This document shows, one piece after another, positions 24,223 to 33,037 of a DNA stretch of 64,000 nucleotides (position 1 is its first letter; every line of letters begins with the position of its first letter). The notes under the pieces are model-generated. The model was not told the DNA's origin. It did not search any database and was given only the letters and a program-made list of their open reading frames with translations. A program made the translations under genes and the position numbers. Location of the stretch: the NCBI RefSeq assembly GCF_910594985.1, contig NZ_CAJVCE010000027.1:1-64000 (forward strand), given 5' to 3'. Source of the DNA: Paenibacillus allorhizosphaerae (GTDB lineage: Bacteria; Bacillota; Bacilli; Paenibacillales; NBRC-103111).

Positions 24223-27114
24223 GTGAAACATTATATTGAAGTCAGAGGGGCAAGACAGAACAATTTGCGCAACATTGACGTGAATATCCCCCGGGACAAA
24301 CTTACTGTTATTACTGGTGTAAGCGGTTCCGGAAAATCATCGCTCGCCTTTGAGGTGATTTACGGGGAAGGGCAGCGCCGCTTTCTCGAATCGTTATCCA
24401 CTTTTGCCAAAAGCCGGATGAATCAGCTCAAGAAGCCGGACGTTGATTTCGTGTTCGGCTTGTCTCCGGTTATCGCGATAGAACAGAAGAAAGGGATCGT
24501 GAACCCGCGCTCGACCGTCGGCACGATGACGGATCTGTACGATTTCATGCGGCTGCTGTTCGCGTCGGCCGGTGACGCATGCTGCCCGTTCTGCAGCCAT
24601 CCGATTCCGACCAAGACGGTTAATCAGATGATCGATCGTCTGCAATCGCTGCCGGAAGGGACGGAGATAGAAGTGCTGGCGCCCGTATTCAAGCTGTACG
24701 GGGAAGAATACGAAACGCTGTTCGATGAGATCCGGGCCAAAGGGTTTCGAACCATCAAGCTCGACGGACAAGTGCACAGTCTGAGTGACAACCTGGAGCT
24801 TGAAGAGGAAGCGGATTACGAGATTGAAGTTGTGGTCGACAAAATCGTCGTCAAGCCCGGCTTGTCCAAGATGATGCTGAAAACGATCGAGAACAGCTTA
24901 AGTTTGGTGGGCGACGGCTTTATCCGGTTTGTTATCGGCGGGGATGCGGACGGCACCGTCGCACAGTCGTTTTACCGCGGTTTCGGCTGTCCGGCGCATC
25001 AGATTACGATGGGCGAGCTGCAGGCTAACTACTTCTCGTTCAACGATCCGAACAGCGCTTGCCGGACATGTGGAGGTCTGGGCACGTTTATGCGCACGGA
25101 ACCGCGTTTTCTTGTGAAAAACCCGGAGAAAAGCATTACCAAGGGCGCGCTGGACACGATGCTGCTTAGCTCGAACTCGACGTGGACACACCGTAAAATC
25201 ATGTTTCACAGCATGTCGCTGCACTTCGGCTTCAGCCTCGACACGCCGTTTCGCGAGCTTCCGGAGAACGTTCGGAATATGCTCATCTTCGGAACAAAGG
25301 GACAGAAGTTCCCGATCGTGCACCCGGAGGAGGCGACGAACGTCCGCAGCCGGTTTAACGGCAGGCTGGTCGGTTACGGCGGAATGGTCAATGACGTGAA
25401 CCGTTGGTACAAAAATTTCGTGAAGAAAAAAGTGTCCGGGGGCGCACAGGAGGAATTTTTCAAGCGTGTGATGGTTGAGCATGCGTGTCCCGACTGCGAG
25501 GGCAAGAAGCTCAAACAGCAGCGGTTCTGCGTGACCGTCGGCGGCAAAGACATTCACGAGCTGTGTACGATGCCGCTTCAGGAGCTGAGAGGCTTTTTGA
25601 AGGAAGTCTCGTTCTCGGAAGCGAAGGAGCAGGTCGGCCGGCAAATCGTCCACGAAATTGCAAGCAGGCTGACGCTCCTCATTGATATCGGGCTGGAATA
25701 CCTCAGCCTCGGACGCCGCTCCGATACGATCTCGGGCGGCGAAGCACAAAGAATCCGGCTGTCCACGCAGATCAGCTCCGGTTTGATGGGCATGCTGTAC
25801 GTGCTCGACGAGCCGAGTATCGGCTTGCATGCCCGCGACAGCGTGCGCATCGTCGATACGCTGAAGAAGCTGCGCGATACCGGCAACACGATCATCGTCG
25901 TAGAGCATGACATCGACACGATCAAAAATGCCGATCACATCATTGAGATCGGTCCGGGACCCGGCGTGCGCGGCGGTCAATTAATTGCGCAGGGGACGGC
26001 CCAGGAGCTGAGAGACAACATGAACTCGCTCACAGGTTCGTTTATGGCCGGATACCGACGGATCGATCTGCCGCTCAGACGAAGGCAGTCGAACGGTTCC
26101 GCCCTTGTGATCAAAGGCGCGAGAGCCAACAATTTACGCAATGTCGATGTTGCCATCCCGCTCGGCATCATGGTCTGCGTGACCGGCGTATCCGGCTCCG
26201 GCAAGAGCACGCTGATCAATGAAGTCATGTACAAGCAGCTGTGCGCCGTCTTCCAGGATGCGCGGGTCGTGCCCGGCGAGCATGATGCGCTGGAAGGTCA
26301 CGAATCGATCTCCAGCATAATCAATATCGACCAATCGCCGATAGGTCGCAGCAGCCGGTCGAATCCGGCGACGTATGTCGGATTTTTTGACCGGATCCGC
26401 GAATTGTTCGCCGAGTCGCCGGCGGCGGCCGAGAAAGGACTCGGCAAGAACGATTTCAGCTTTAACCATAAGAACGGCGGCCGCTGCGAGCATTGCCAAG
26501 GCGAAGGAATCGTGACGACGCAGCTGCAGTTCATGCCGGATATCGAAGCGGTTTGTCCGGCCTGCAAAGGCGCGCGCTTTAACAGCGACGTGCTGGAAGT
26601 GCAGATCAAAGGCAAGACCATTGCCGATGTACTCGAGATGAGTATAGAGGAGGCGATCGTGTTCTTCGAAGACCAGTCGTACATCCTCCATAAGCTGAAT
26701 GTGCTGAATCAGCTCGGCCTCGGTTATTTGCGGCTCGGCCAGTCGTCGACGACGTTGTCGGGCGGGGAAGCGCAGCGGATCAAGCTGGCGACCGAGCTTG
26801 GCAAAATCAAGCGCGGCGCGCACAACTTGTATATACTGGACGAACCGACGACCGGGCTGCATTTGCAGGACATTCAGAAGCTGATTGACTGCATAAACCA
26901 ACTGGTCGAAGCCGGGCATACCGTACTCGTTATCGAGCACCATCTGGATATTATCAAAGTCGCGGATCATATTATCGACATGGGGCCCGAAGGCGGCAAA
27001 GGCGGCGGCACGGTCGTCGCGCAAGGTACACCGGAAGAAGTGGCCAAGGTCGACGGTTCGTACACGGGGAGATTTCTCCGGGACGTTCTTGAATCGGATA
27101 ATCGGTACTGGTAG
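24223..27114 (+). CDS. UvrA-like excinuclease ATPase paralogue
   Basis: A 963-residue cytoplasmic ABC-type DNA-binding ATPase, GTG start. Both nucleotide-binding domains are intact: GVSGSGKSSLAF, ISGGEAQR and YVLDEPSIGLHARD in the first; GVSGSGKSTLIN, LSGGEAQR and YILDEPTTGLHLQD in the second. Zinc-binding pairs appear at CPFC...CRTC..CPDC and CEHC...CPAC (the UvrA zinc finger). The N-terminal region is diverged from housekeeping UvrA: SLSTFAKSRMNQLKKPDVDF, where classical UvrA has a SLSAYARQFLG pattern. It lacks uvrB beside it. Paralogues of this type are linked to DNA-adduct tolerance or resistance to DNA-binding antibiotics. The neighbour is a nucleotidyltransferase. Confidence 0.88.
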   Translation: MKHYIEVRGARQNNLRNIDVNIPRDKLTVITGVSGSGKSSLAFEVIYGEGQRRFLESLSTFAKSRMNQLKKPDVDFVFGLSPVIAIEQKKGIVNPRSTVGTMTDLYDFMRLLFASAGDACCPFCSHPIPTKTVNQMIDRLQSLPEGTEIEVLAPVFKLYGEEYETLFDEIRAKGFRTIKLDGQVHSLSDNLELEEEADYEIEVVVDKIVVKPGLSKMMLKTIENSLSLVGDGFIRFVIGGDADGTVAQSFYRGFGCPAHQITMGELQANYFSFNDPNSACRTCGGLGTFMRTEPRFLVKNPEKSITKGALDTMLLSSNSTWTHRKIMFHSMSLHFGFSLDTPFRELPENVRNMLIFGTKGQKFPIVHPEEATNVRSRFNGRLVGYGGMVNDVNRWYKNFVKKKVSGGAQEEFFKRVMVEHACPDCEGKKLKQQRFCVTVGGKDIHELCTMPLQELRGFLKEVSFSEAKEQVGRQIVHEIASRLTLLIDIGLEYLSLGRRSDTISGGEAQRIRLSTQISSGLMGMLYVLDEPSIGLHARDSVRIVDTLKKLRDTGNTIIVVEHDIDTIKNADHIIEIGPGPGVRGGQLIAQGTAQELRDNMNSLTGSFMAGYRRIDLPLRRRQSNGSALVIKGARANNLRNVDVAIPLGIMVCVTGVSGSGKSTLINEVMYKQLCAVFQDARVVPGEHDALEGHESISSIINIDQSPIGRSSRSNPATYVGFFDRIRELFAESPAAAEKGLGKNDFSFNHKNGGRCEHCQGEGIVTTQLQFMPDIEAVCPACKGARFNSDVLEVQIKGKTIADVLEMSIEEAIVFFEDQSYILHKLNVLNQLGLGYLRLGQSSTTLSGGEAQRIKLATELGKIKRGAHNLYILDEPTTGLHLQDIQKLIDCINQLVEAGHTVLVIEHHLDIIKVADHIIDMGPEGGKGGGTVVAQGTPEEVAKVDGSYTGRFLRDVLESDNRYW

Positions 27115-27174
27115 TTGCAAAACGAAGGCATGCATTTCTCGACCTATCGTTACCGATAGAGAAGCGAATACGGC

Positions 27175-27210
27175 AATAACCCACATCGTTGCATCGGTGT
27201 GGGTTATTTT
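27175..27210 (+). terminator. Rho-independent terminator
   Basis: AATAACCCACATCG pairs with CGGTGTGGGTTATT (one wobble), followed by T residues. A second small hairpin, CTATCG-TTAC-CGATAG, lies just upstream (about 27144-27159). Confidence 0.92.
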
Positions 27211-27328
27211 GTTCCAAAATTAGTAATTCCGTTCCCATAGTAATAAGACCCTTGTTAGTCAAAGCGCTAGAATGGAGCCATAGAACATAGAAAACCATCT
27301 TTTTATTAGGGAAGGGAGCTATTCAATC

Positions 27329-28480
27329 ATGGCAACGATTCAGCTTGGCATTATTATGAACGGCGTAACGGGAAGAATGGGGACAAATCAGCATTTGATC
27401 CGCTCTATCGTCGCTATCCGGAAGCAAGGCGGGGTGCAGCTGTCGAATGGGGACGTCATTATGCCGGACCCGATTCTGGTTGGTCGCCAAGAGCATAAGC
27501 TTCGCGCATTGGCGGAGACGCACGGACTCGAACGCTGGAGCACGAATCTCGACGAATGTTTGGCCGATCCGCACTACCGGATTTATTTTGATTCGCAGAC
27601 GACGGTCATGAGAGCGGAAAGCATAAAGAAAGCGATTGCAGCAGGCAAACACATCTATACGGAGAAACCGACCGCCGAGAGCTTGAGTGATGCGCTTGAA
27701 CTGGTCAAGCTTGCACGCGAAGCGGGCGTGAAGAACGGTGTCGTGCAGGACAAATTGTTCCTGCCCGGTTTGATTAAACTGAAGCGGCTGATCGATTCCG
27801 GCTTTTTCGGACGCATTTTGTCGGTGCGCATGGAATTCGGCTATTGGGTATTTGAAGGCGATTGGCAGCCGGGGCAGCGGCCTTCATGGAACTACCGCAA
27901 AGAAGACGGCGGCGGCATCATCGTCGATATGTTCGCTCATTGGCGCTACGTTCTAGATAATTTGTTCGGTGCGGTGAAATCGGTGTCTTGCCTTGGAGTA
28001 ACGCACATCCCCGAACGCATTGACGAGCAGGGCAAACGCTATGATTGCACGGCGGATGATGCCGCTTACGCCACATTCCTGCTTGACGGAGACATCGTGG
28101 CGCAAGTCAACTCTTCCTGGGCGGTACGCGTCGACCGCGAAGATTTGCTGACGATTCAGGTTGACGGTACGGAAGGCAGCGCCGTCGCGGGCTTGCGCAA
28201 CTGCCGAAGCCAGCATCGGGTCAATACGCCGAAACCGGTTTGGAATCCGGACATCCCCAATCCATTCGAATTCAGGGAACAGTGGGAGCAAGTGCCGGAC
28301 AACCAGCTGTTCGACAACGGGTTTAAAATTCAGTGGGAGCTGTTCCTGAAGCACGTCGTGACCGATTCCCCGTTCCCGTGGGATTTGCTGGAAGGGGCGA
28401 AAGGAACGCAGTTGTCCGAGATCGGCCTTGCTTCCTGGCGGGACCGACGCTGGATCGATATCCCCGAACTGACCGTATAA
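27329..28480 (+). CDS. Gfo/Idh/MocA oxidoreductase
   Basis: A 383-residue cytoplasmic NAD(P)-dependent dehydrogenase. It has an N-terminal Rossmann domain (MNGVTGRMG, residues 10-18), the EKP motif in YTEKPTAES, and a C-terminal substrate domain with GGGIIVDMFAHWRYVLDN (catalytic Asp/His region). It lacks a signal peptide, in contrast to secreted family members. It heads a three-gene unit with a DUF993 TIM barrel (16-base gap) and a TIM-barrel isomerase. By that company I infer that it oxidises a sugar or sugar derivative to a keto form that the others process. AAGGGAG lies upstream of the ATG. Confidence 0.88.
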   Translation: MATIQLGIIMNGVTGRMGTNQHLIRSIVAIRKQGGVQLSNGDVIMPDPILVGRQEHKLRALAETHGLERWSTNLDECLADPHYRIYFDSQTTVMRAESIKKAIAAGKHIYTEKPTAESLSDALELVKLAREAGVKNGVVQDKLFLPGLIKLKRLIDSGFFGRILSVRMEFGYWVFEGDWQPGQRPSWNYRKEDGGGIIVDMFAHWRYVLDNLFGAVKSVSCLGVTHIPERIDEQGKRYDCTADDAAYATFLLDGDIVAQVNSSWAVRVDREDLLTIQVDGTEGSAVAGLRNCRSQHRVNTPKPVWNPDIPNPFEFREQWEQVPDNQLFDNGFKIQWELFLKHVVTDSPFPWDLLEGAKGTQLSEIGLASWRDRRWIDIPELTV

Positions 28481-28495
28481 GGAGGGAAACATACG

Positions 28496-29659
28496 ATGGC
28501 ACTCCGAATCAAGCTTCCGCGTACTGACTGGTCTTCTTATATATATGAATTCGGCAATACCGAGCCGCTGCGCAACGCCAAAGGCGCGTTTCGCAGCCGC
28601 ACCGCCTTTTCCGCCGCACATGTGGTGTGCGATCCATGGTCGGACAACGATCCGTTGTCGAGTGCCAAGATCGACTATAAAGCGACGATGGCTTACCGGC
28701 ACCATCTGTGGTCGCTCGGATTTGCCGTCGCCGAAGCAATGGATACCGCACAGCGGGGAATGGGGCTTGACTGGCAAAGATCGAAGGAATTGATCGCGCA
28801 TTCCATCACCGAGGCGCGTTCCGTCGGCGGACATGTCGCTTGCGGAGCGGGCACGGACCAGCTTGCGGTCAGCCCGAATCTTACGCTGGAGCAGGTGGAA
28901 GCCGCCTACGAAGAGCAATGCGCGTACATCGAGGGCTTGGGCGGCCATATTATATTGATGGCCAGCCGAGCACTGGCCGCCGTGGCCAAAGGGCCGGAGG
29001 ATTACGAACGGGTATACGGGAAAATTCTTGGGCAAGTATCGAGACCGGTCATCTTGCATTGGCTCGGCGACATGTTCGATCCGGCGCTTGCCGGCTATTG
29101 GGGCCATAAGGACATTGACTCGGCGATGGACGTATGCCTGCGCATCATTCGCAGCCATGCCGACAAAATCGATGGCATCAAAATCTCGCTGCTGGATGCG
29201 AACAAGGAAATCGTCATGCGCCGTCAACTGCCGGAACACGTACGTATGTATACCGGCGACGACTTCAACTACCCCGAACTGATCAAAGGGGACGAAGCCG
29301 GATACAGCCACGCGCTGCTTGGCATATTCGACGCCATTGCGCCGGTTGCATCGGCAGCTCTGCAGGCGCTGGACGCAGGCCAAACGGACCGGTACCACGA
29401 GCTGATGGACCGTACGCTGCCGCTCTCGCGGCATATTTTCCAAAAGCCGACTTACGCTTACAAAACGGGAATCGTGTTCATGGCGTATTTGAACGGACAC
29501 CAATCGCATTTCCGGATGCTCGGCGGGGCCGAGGGTGCGCGCAGCGCAATCCATCTGGCGGATCTGTTCGTTCTTGCGGAACAGGCCGGGTTGATTGCAG
29601 ACCCCGAGCTTGCGGCCAAACGGATGGAGCTTATGCTGACCATGTCCGGTATGGACTAA
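28496..29659 (+). CDS. DUF993 protein, dihydrodipicolinate synthase-like TIM barrel
   Basis: A 387-residue cytoplasmic protein of the DUF993 family, a branch of the DHDPS/NAL class I aldolase fold. The conserved Lys of that fold is probably Lys229 in DGIKISLLD, followed by the family-specific YTGDDFNYPELI and LLGIFDAIAP. DHDPS-like enzymes form a Schiff base with a keto acid and cleave or join C-C bonds. AAGGAGGG lies directly before the ATG. Its position between a sugar dehydrogenase and an isomerase suggests retro-aldol or dehydration of an oxidised sugar. No activity has been shown for DUF993 that I know of, so this is inference. Confidence 0.82.
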   Translation: MALRIKLPRTDWSSYIYEFGNTEPLRNAKGAFRSRTAFSAAHVVCDPWSDNDPLSSAKIDYKATMAYRHHLWSLGFAVAEAMDTAQRGMGLDWQRSKELIAHSITEARSVGGHVACGAGTDQLAVSPNLTLEQVEAAYEEQCAYIEGLGGHIILMASRALAAVAKGPEDYERVYGKILGQVSRPVILHWLGDMFDPALAGYWGHKDIDSAMDVCLRIIRSHADKIDGIKISLLDANKEIVMRRQLPEHVRMYTGDDFNYPELIKGDEAGYSHALLGIFDAIAPVASAALQALDAGQTDRYHELMDRTLPLSRHIFQKPTYAYKTGIVFMAYLNGHQSHFRMLGGAEGARSAIHLADLFVLAEQAGLIADPELAAKRMELMLTMSGMD

Positions 29660-29683
29660 ACGAACAGGTAAAGGAGACAGCCC

Positions 29684-30505
29684 ATGACAAAGCTTGATTC
29701 CATAGATCGGTTAAGTTTGAATCAAATCACGACGGACCGTTGGACGTTGAAGGAAGCGGCGGAAGGCTGCGTGCGGGCCGGCATCGGCTGGATCGCGCCG
29801 TGGCGGCACAAGGTTGCCGAAGCGGGGCTTGCCGAAAGCAAACGGATCATCAAAGACACGGGGCTGCAGGTATCCAGCTTGTGCCGGGGCGGAATGTTCC
29901 CGGCGGAAACCGCGGCCGAACGTCAGGCGAAGCTGGACGACAACCGCCGGGCGGTCGAGGAAGCGGCGGAGCTCGGCACCGATGTGCTGGTGCTTGTCTG
30001 CGGGCCTTCCTCGAATAAGGACATTGCCCTAGCAAGGCAATATGTACAAGAAGGAATCGAGAAGCTGATTCCGTTTGCGAGAGAACACGGCGTGCGTCTG
30101 GCGATCGAGCCGCTGCATCCGATGTATGCGGCGGAACGATCCGTCATCGTCACGCTGGATCAAGCGAATACGCTTGCGGAGCGGTTCTCGCCCGAAGATG
30201 TGGGCGTCGTCGTCGACGTGTTCCATGTTTGGTGGGACCCGAACTTATACCGTGAGATTGAACGCGCAGGAAGCCGCATTCTCGGATTTCATGTATCCGA
30301 TTGGATTGTCCCGACGCCGGACTTGTTGATGGGACGAGGGATGATGGGGGACGGCGTCATCGAAATCCGCAAAATCCGCGGCGCCGTGGAAGCAGCCGGC
30401 TACCGGGGACCGATCGAGGTGGAGATTTTCAACCGGCAAATCTGGGATATGCAGGGCGATGAGGCGCTGGCATTGACGAAAAGCCGTTATCTGGAGCACG
30501 TGTAA
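29684..30505 (+). CDS. Sugar phosphate isomerase/epimerase family (TIM barrel)
   Basis: A 273-residue cytoplasmic TIM barrel of the AP-endonuclease-2 / xylose-isomerase-like family. Predicted metal ligands are Glu142 in LAIEPLHP, Asp178 in VVDVFHVWW, His in FHVSDW and Glu in IEVEIFNR. Members isomerise, epimerise or dehydrate keto-sugars and inosose. AAAGGAG lies upstream. It ends the unit of dehydrogenase, DUF993 and isomerase, so its substrate is likely the keto product of the first enzyme. The exact reaction is unknown. Confidence 0.87.
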   Translation: MTKLDSIDRLSLNQITTDRWTLKEAAEGCVRAGIGWIAPWRHKVAEAGLAESKRIIKDTGLQVSSLCRGGMFPAETAAERQAKLDDNRRAVEEAAELGTDVLVLVCGPSSNKDIALARQYVQEGIEKLIPFAREHGVRLAIEPLHPMYAAERSVIVTLDQANTLAERFSPEDVGVVVDVFHVWWDPNLYREIERAGSRILGFHVSDWIVPTPDLLMGRGMMGDGVIEIRKIRGAVEAAGYRGPIEVEIFNRQIWDMQGDEALALTKSRYLEHV

Positions 30506-30978
30506 TAACTCGATGAACGGAAAAGGGAAGGGGCGAGCCTCTTGCTAGAGACGGAATTCATTTGCTACTACTTTTGGCCGGAAGAAGAAGGAGAAGAGGA
30601 AGCAAGCGTAAACCCGTCTCGGAAGCAAGGGGAGCCGGGAGTGCGGGGATATTCCGAAACGCAGGGACATTCGGGAAAGCCGGATGGGTCGGGAGAGCAG
30701 GATTTGCCGGGGAAATAGGGAGCAGCCGGGAAACCTCGAGAACCTAGGGAATCTGGAATTATGGATATCATGGATTCATCGGTGCCTGCCGGCTCCCACG
30801 CTGACCTTATCACGAGGTTTTGCGCTGCCGAGCGTCGCCGACGCTCCCCCGGCGTTCCCTCGTTTCCGTTCCTTTTCGTCATACGAAAACATAATCAGTC
30901 TTGCGCGGAATTCCAAGCGGAGTAAAATGGTAGTATCACCGTCTTACTCATTGGGGGAATTGCCGCTTGGAGATCAAG
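30506..30978. other. Intergenic region with a doubtful small frame
   Basis: This 473-base gap holds a purine-rich stretch (30542-30718) that can be read as a 58-residue frame from TTG. The start reads LETEFICYYFWPEEEGEEE and the tail is Gly/Glu/Ser-rich. A GGGAAGGGG lies upstream. I see no family and regard coding as uncertain. Near 30831-30847 is a GAGCGTC-GCC-GACGCTC hairpin without a T-run. The end of the gap carries the leader of the AraC gene. Confidence 0.35.
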
Positions 30979-31800
30979 ATGCTTACACTGCCGGATAACG
31001 GAATTCTTTTATATGAAAGCAAGCATACGGACGGCAACATCGTGAAAGAACACCGCCATCAGATTCATCAAATACTATACGTTCTCGACGGCAGCGGGAC
31101 GATCAAGCTGGACGGCGATTATTCGGAGTTGTGCCCCGACCGGCTCGTGCTGATCGTGCCGCATTCTGATCATTCCATTATTGCCGAGGCGAAGCTTACG
31201 CTGCTCGTTCTCGCTTTTGAAGCCCGATCCATGGAAACGATCGTCGAGCATGAAATATTACGCAAACGCTTTCCCCGCTCTGCCATTGTCAGCATGAATC
31301 CGTTCATGGCGACGGAAGTCAGACAGCTGCTGCGCAAAATGATGTTCGAGCAGGGCAACGCCGATCAGCTGAATGATTGGGCGCTGCGGATTTATTTGCA
31401 GGAAATATTGCTGCTGCTCGCCCGTTCCGGTCAACAAGCCGTCATTACCGATTCCAACGGGCTGCGGGCCGACAAGATCCGCAGATACATCGACGAGCAT
31501 TATTTTGAATCGATCACCGCCGGAGAAATTGCCTCCATCATGAACATCAGCGCGAGGTACGTCAACAATATATTCAAGGAATGCTTCGGCATAACGCCGA
31601 CGCAATATTTGACTCAGGTGCGGATCAGCGTGGCGAAGAAGCTGCTCTCCGAGACGGACAAAGATATCGTCACCGTTTGCTTTGAAGTCGGCTTCGAGAA
31701 CGTTCCGACCTTTTACCGCGCGTTTAAAAATAGTGTCAAGCTGTCTCCGAACAAATACCGCAGGCAAAATGCCGCAGGAGACGAGTTGAATAACGGGTAA
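30979..31800 (+). CDS. AraC-family transcriptional regulator
   Basis: A 273-residue cytoplasmic regulator. The N-terminal cupin (HRHQIHQILYVLDGSGTI region, residues about 15-90) would bind a sugar. The C-terminal double helix-turn-helix (about 170-270) has ITAGEIASIMNISARYVNN, then VCFEVGFENVPTFYRAFK. ATG at 30979 has GGAG six bases upstream; the frame extends to a TTG at 30967. It is 17 bases from the next dehydrogenase gene and probably regulates this unit and the upstream DUF993 operon. Confidence 0.88.
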   Translation: MLTLPDNGILLYESKHTDGNIVKEHRHQIHQILYVLDGSGTIKLDGDYSELCPDRLVLIVPHSDHSIIAEAKLTLLVLAFEARSMETIVEHEILRKRFPRSAIVSMNPFMATEVRQLLRKMMFEQGNADQLNDWALRIYLQEILLLLARSGQQAVITDSNGLRADKIRRYIDEHYFESITAGEIASIMNISARYVNNIFKECFGITPTQYLTQVRISVAKKLLSETDKDIVTVCFEVGFENVPTFYRAFKNSVKLSPNKYRRQNAAGDELNNG

Positions 31801-31817
31801 GCAAGGAGGAATTAACG

Positions 31818-33032
31818 GTGAATCGTACAAAAGCGAAAGTTGCGCTCATCGGCATCGGCGGATTCGGCAAAGTGCATACGAAGACCATTATGCAGCTCGC
31901 GGAGGAGGGCTTGCTCGAATGCGCCGCTTATGCGGAAACGAATCCTGAAGCGCATGCCGAATCCGCCGCCATGTGGGACGCTGCGGGTGCCGCACATTAC
32001 CGGGATTACGAAGAAATGCTGCGTAACCATCCGGACATCGATCTGGTGGCGATCGCGACGCCGATTCCTTTGCACAAGCCGATGAGCATTCACGTGATGG
32101 AACAAGGGTTTCATGTGATCCTGGAGAAACCGCCGGCCGTAACAATTCAAGATCATGAGGAAATGGCGGCCGTGGCGCAGCGGACAGGACGGTTATGCCA
32201 AGTTAATTTTCAAAACACGTCAGGCCAAGCGTTTCGTTCCTGCTTGCAGAAGATGCAGGAAGGGGCGATCGGGACGATTAAGCGCGTGACAGGCATCGGC
32301 GTATGGAAAAGAACGCAAGCGTATTACGATAGAACGCCGTGGGCCGGCAAGCTCATTCATAACGGCCAGTATGTGCTCGACGGCACGCTGTTCAACCCGT
32401 TCTCGCACTTGCTGAATAATTGCCTGATTGCCGCAGGCAGCGGCGATGCGCGCCTTGCGGAGCCGGCTTCCGTTCAAGCGGAGCTATATCGGGCCAACGG
32501 CATCGAAGGCGAAGATACCGCCTCCGTCCGTATTCGTACGGTGCATGGCGTTGAGGTGCTGCTCTATACGACCTTGTGTGCCGATCAGACGGTAAGTCCT
32601 TATATTGACATCGAAGGCAGCGAAGGAAGCATCTGCTGGCATTCCAATAATACGATGACGATTCGCACAAGCGAAGGGGAAGAACGCTTCGATTACGGTC
32701 CGGAGCCGCTGATGAACAAGATGTACATCAATTTGCTGGAAGCGATTCGGGACAGGGCCCCGCTGTACAGTCCACTGCAAGCATGCCGCAGCTTCGTTTT
32801 GGCGGCGAACGGCGCTTTCGAATCGTCGCGAGCCATGCATCAGGTTCCCGAGAAGTATGTAACGATCGAGCCGTCGGGAGAAACGACAGGGAAGGTCATT
32901 GGCAATGTAAAACAGATCATCATGAGCTCTGCACGGGCCGGCCAACTGTTTTCCGAATCGGAAGTGGAGTGGGCGGTACGGACAGAGCCTTTTGCGCTGA
33001 ACAATTACGAGGCGTTCCGAATGTTCCGTTGA
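31818..33032 (+). CDS. Gfo/Idh/MocA oxidoreductase
   Basis: A 404-residue cytoplasmic dehydrogenase with GTG start after AAGGAGG. The Rossmann motif is GIGGFGKVHTK, the EKP motif is in VILEKPPAVT, and the C-terminal substrate domain contains LDGTLFNPFSHLLNN, where a His occupies the catalytic position. It differs clearly from the dehydrogenase at 27329, so the locus carries two members that could oxidise and re-reduce different positions of a sugar. It is cotranscribed with the AraC gene. Its stop is only five bases from the end of the convergent AraC gene. Confidence 0.88.
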   Translation: MNRTKAKVALIGIGGFGKVHTKTIMQLAEEGLLECAAYAETNPEAHAESAAMWDAAGAAHYRDYEEMLRNHPDIDLVAIATPIPLHKPMSIHVMEQGFHVILEKPPAVTIQDHEEMAAVAQRTGRLCQVNFQNTSGQAFRSCLQKMQEGAIGTIKRVTGIGVWKRTQAYYDRTPWAGKLIHNGQYVLDGTLFNPFSHLLNNCLIAAGSGDARLAEPASVQAELYRANGIEGEDTASVRIRTVHGVEVLLYTTLCADQTVSPYIDIEGSEGSICWHSNNTMTIRTSEGEERFDYGPEPLMNKMYINLLEAIRDRAPLYSPLQACRSFVLAANGAFESSRAMHQVPEKYVTIEPSGETTGKVIGNVKQIIMSSARAGQLFSESEVEWAVRTEPFALNNYEAFRMFR

Positions 33033-33037
33033 CGGCA

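Noticed and set aside
27255..27275. Catabolite-response-like site (GTCAAAGCGCTAGAAT) upstream of the dehydrogenase operon
   Set aside because: Two mismatches to the cre consensus at key positions; too weak to call without genome-wide comparison.
27953..29554. 533-codon open frame on the minus strand
   Set aside because: Antisense to the dehydrogenase and DUF993 genes, which both carry clear motifs and ribosome binding sites.
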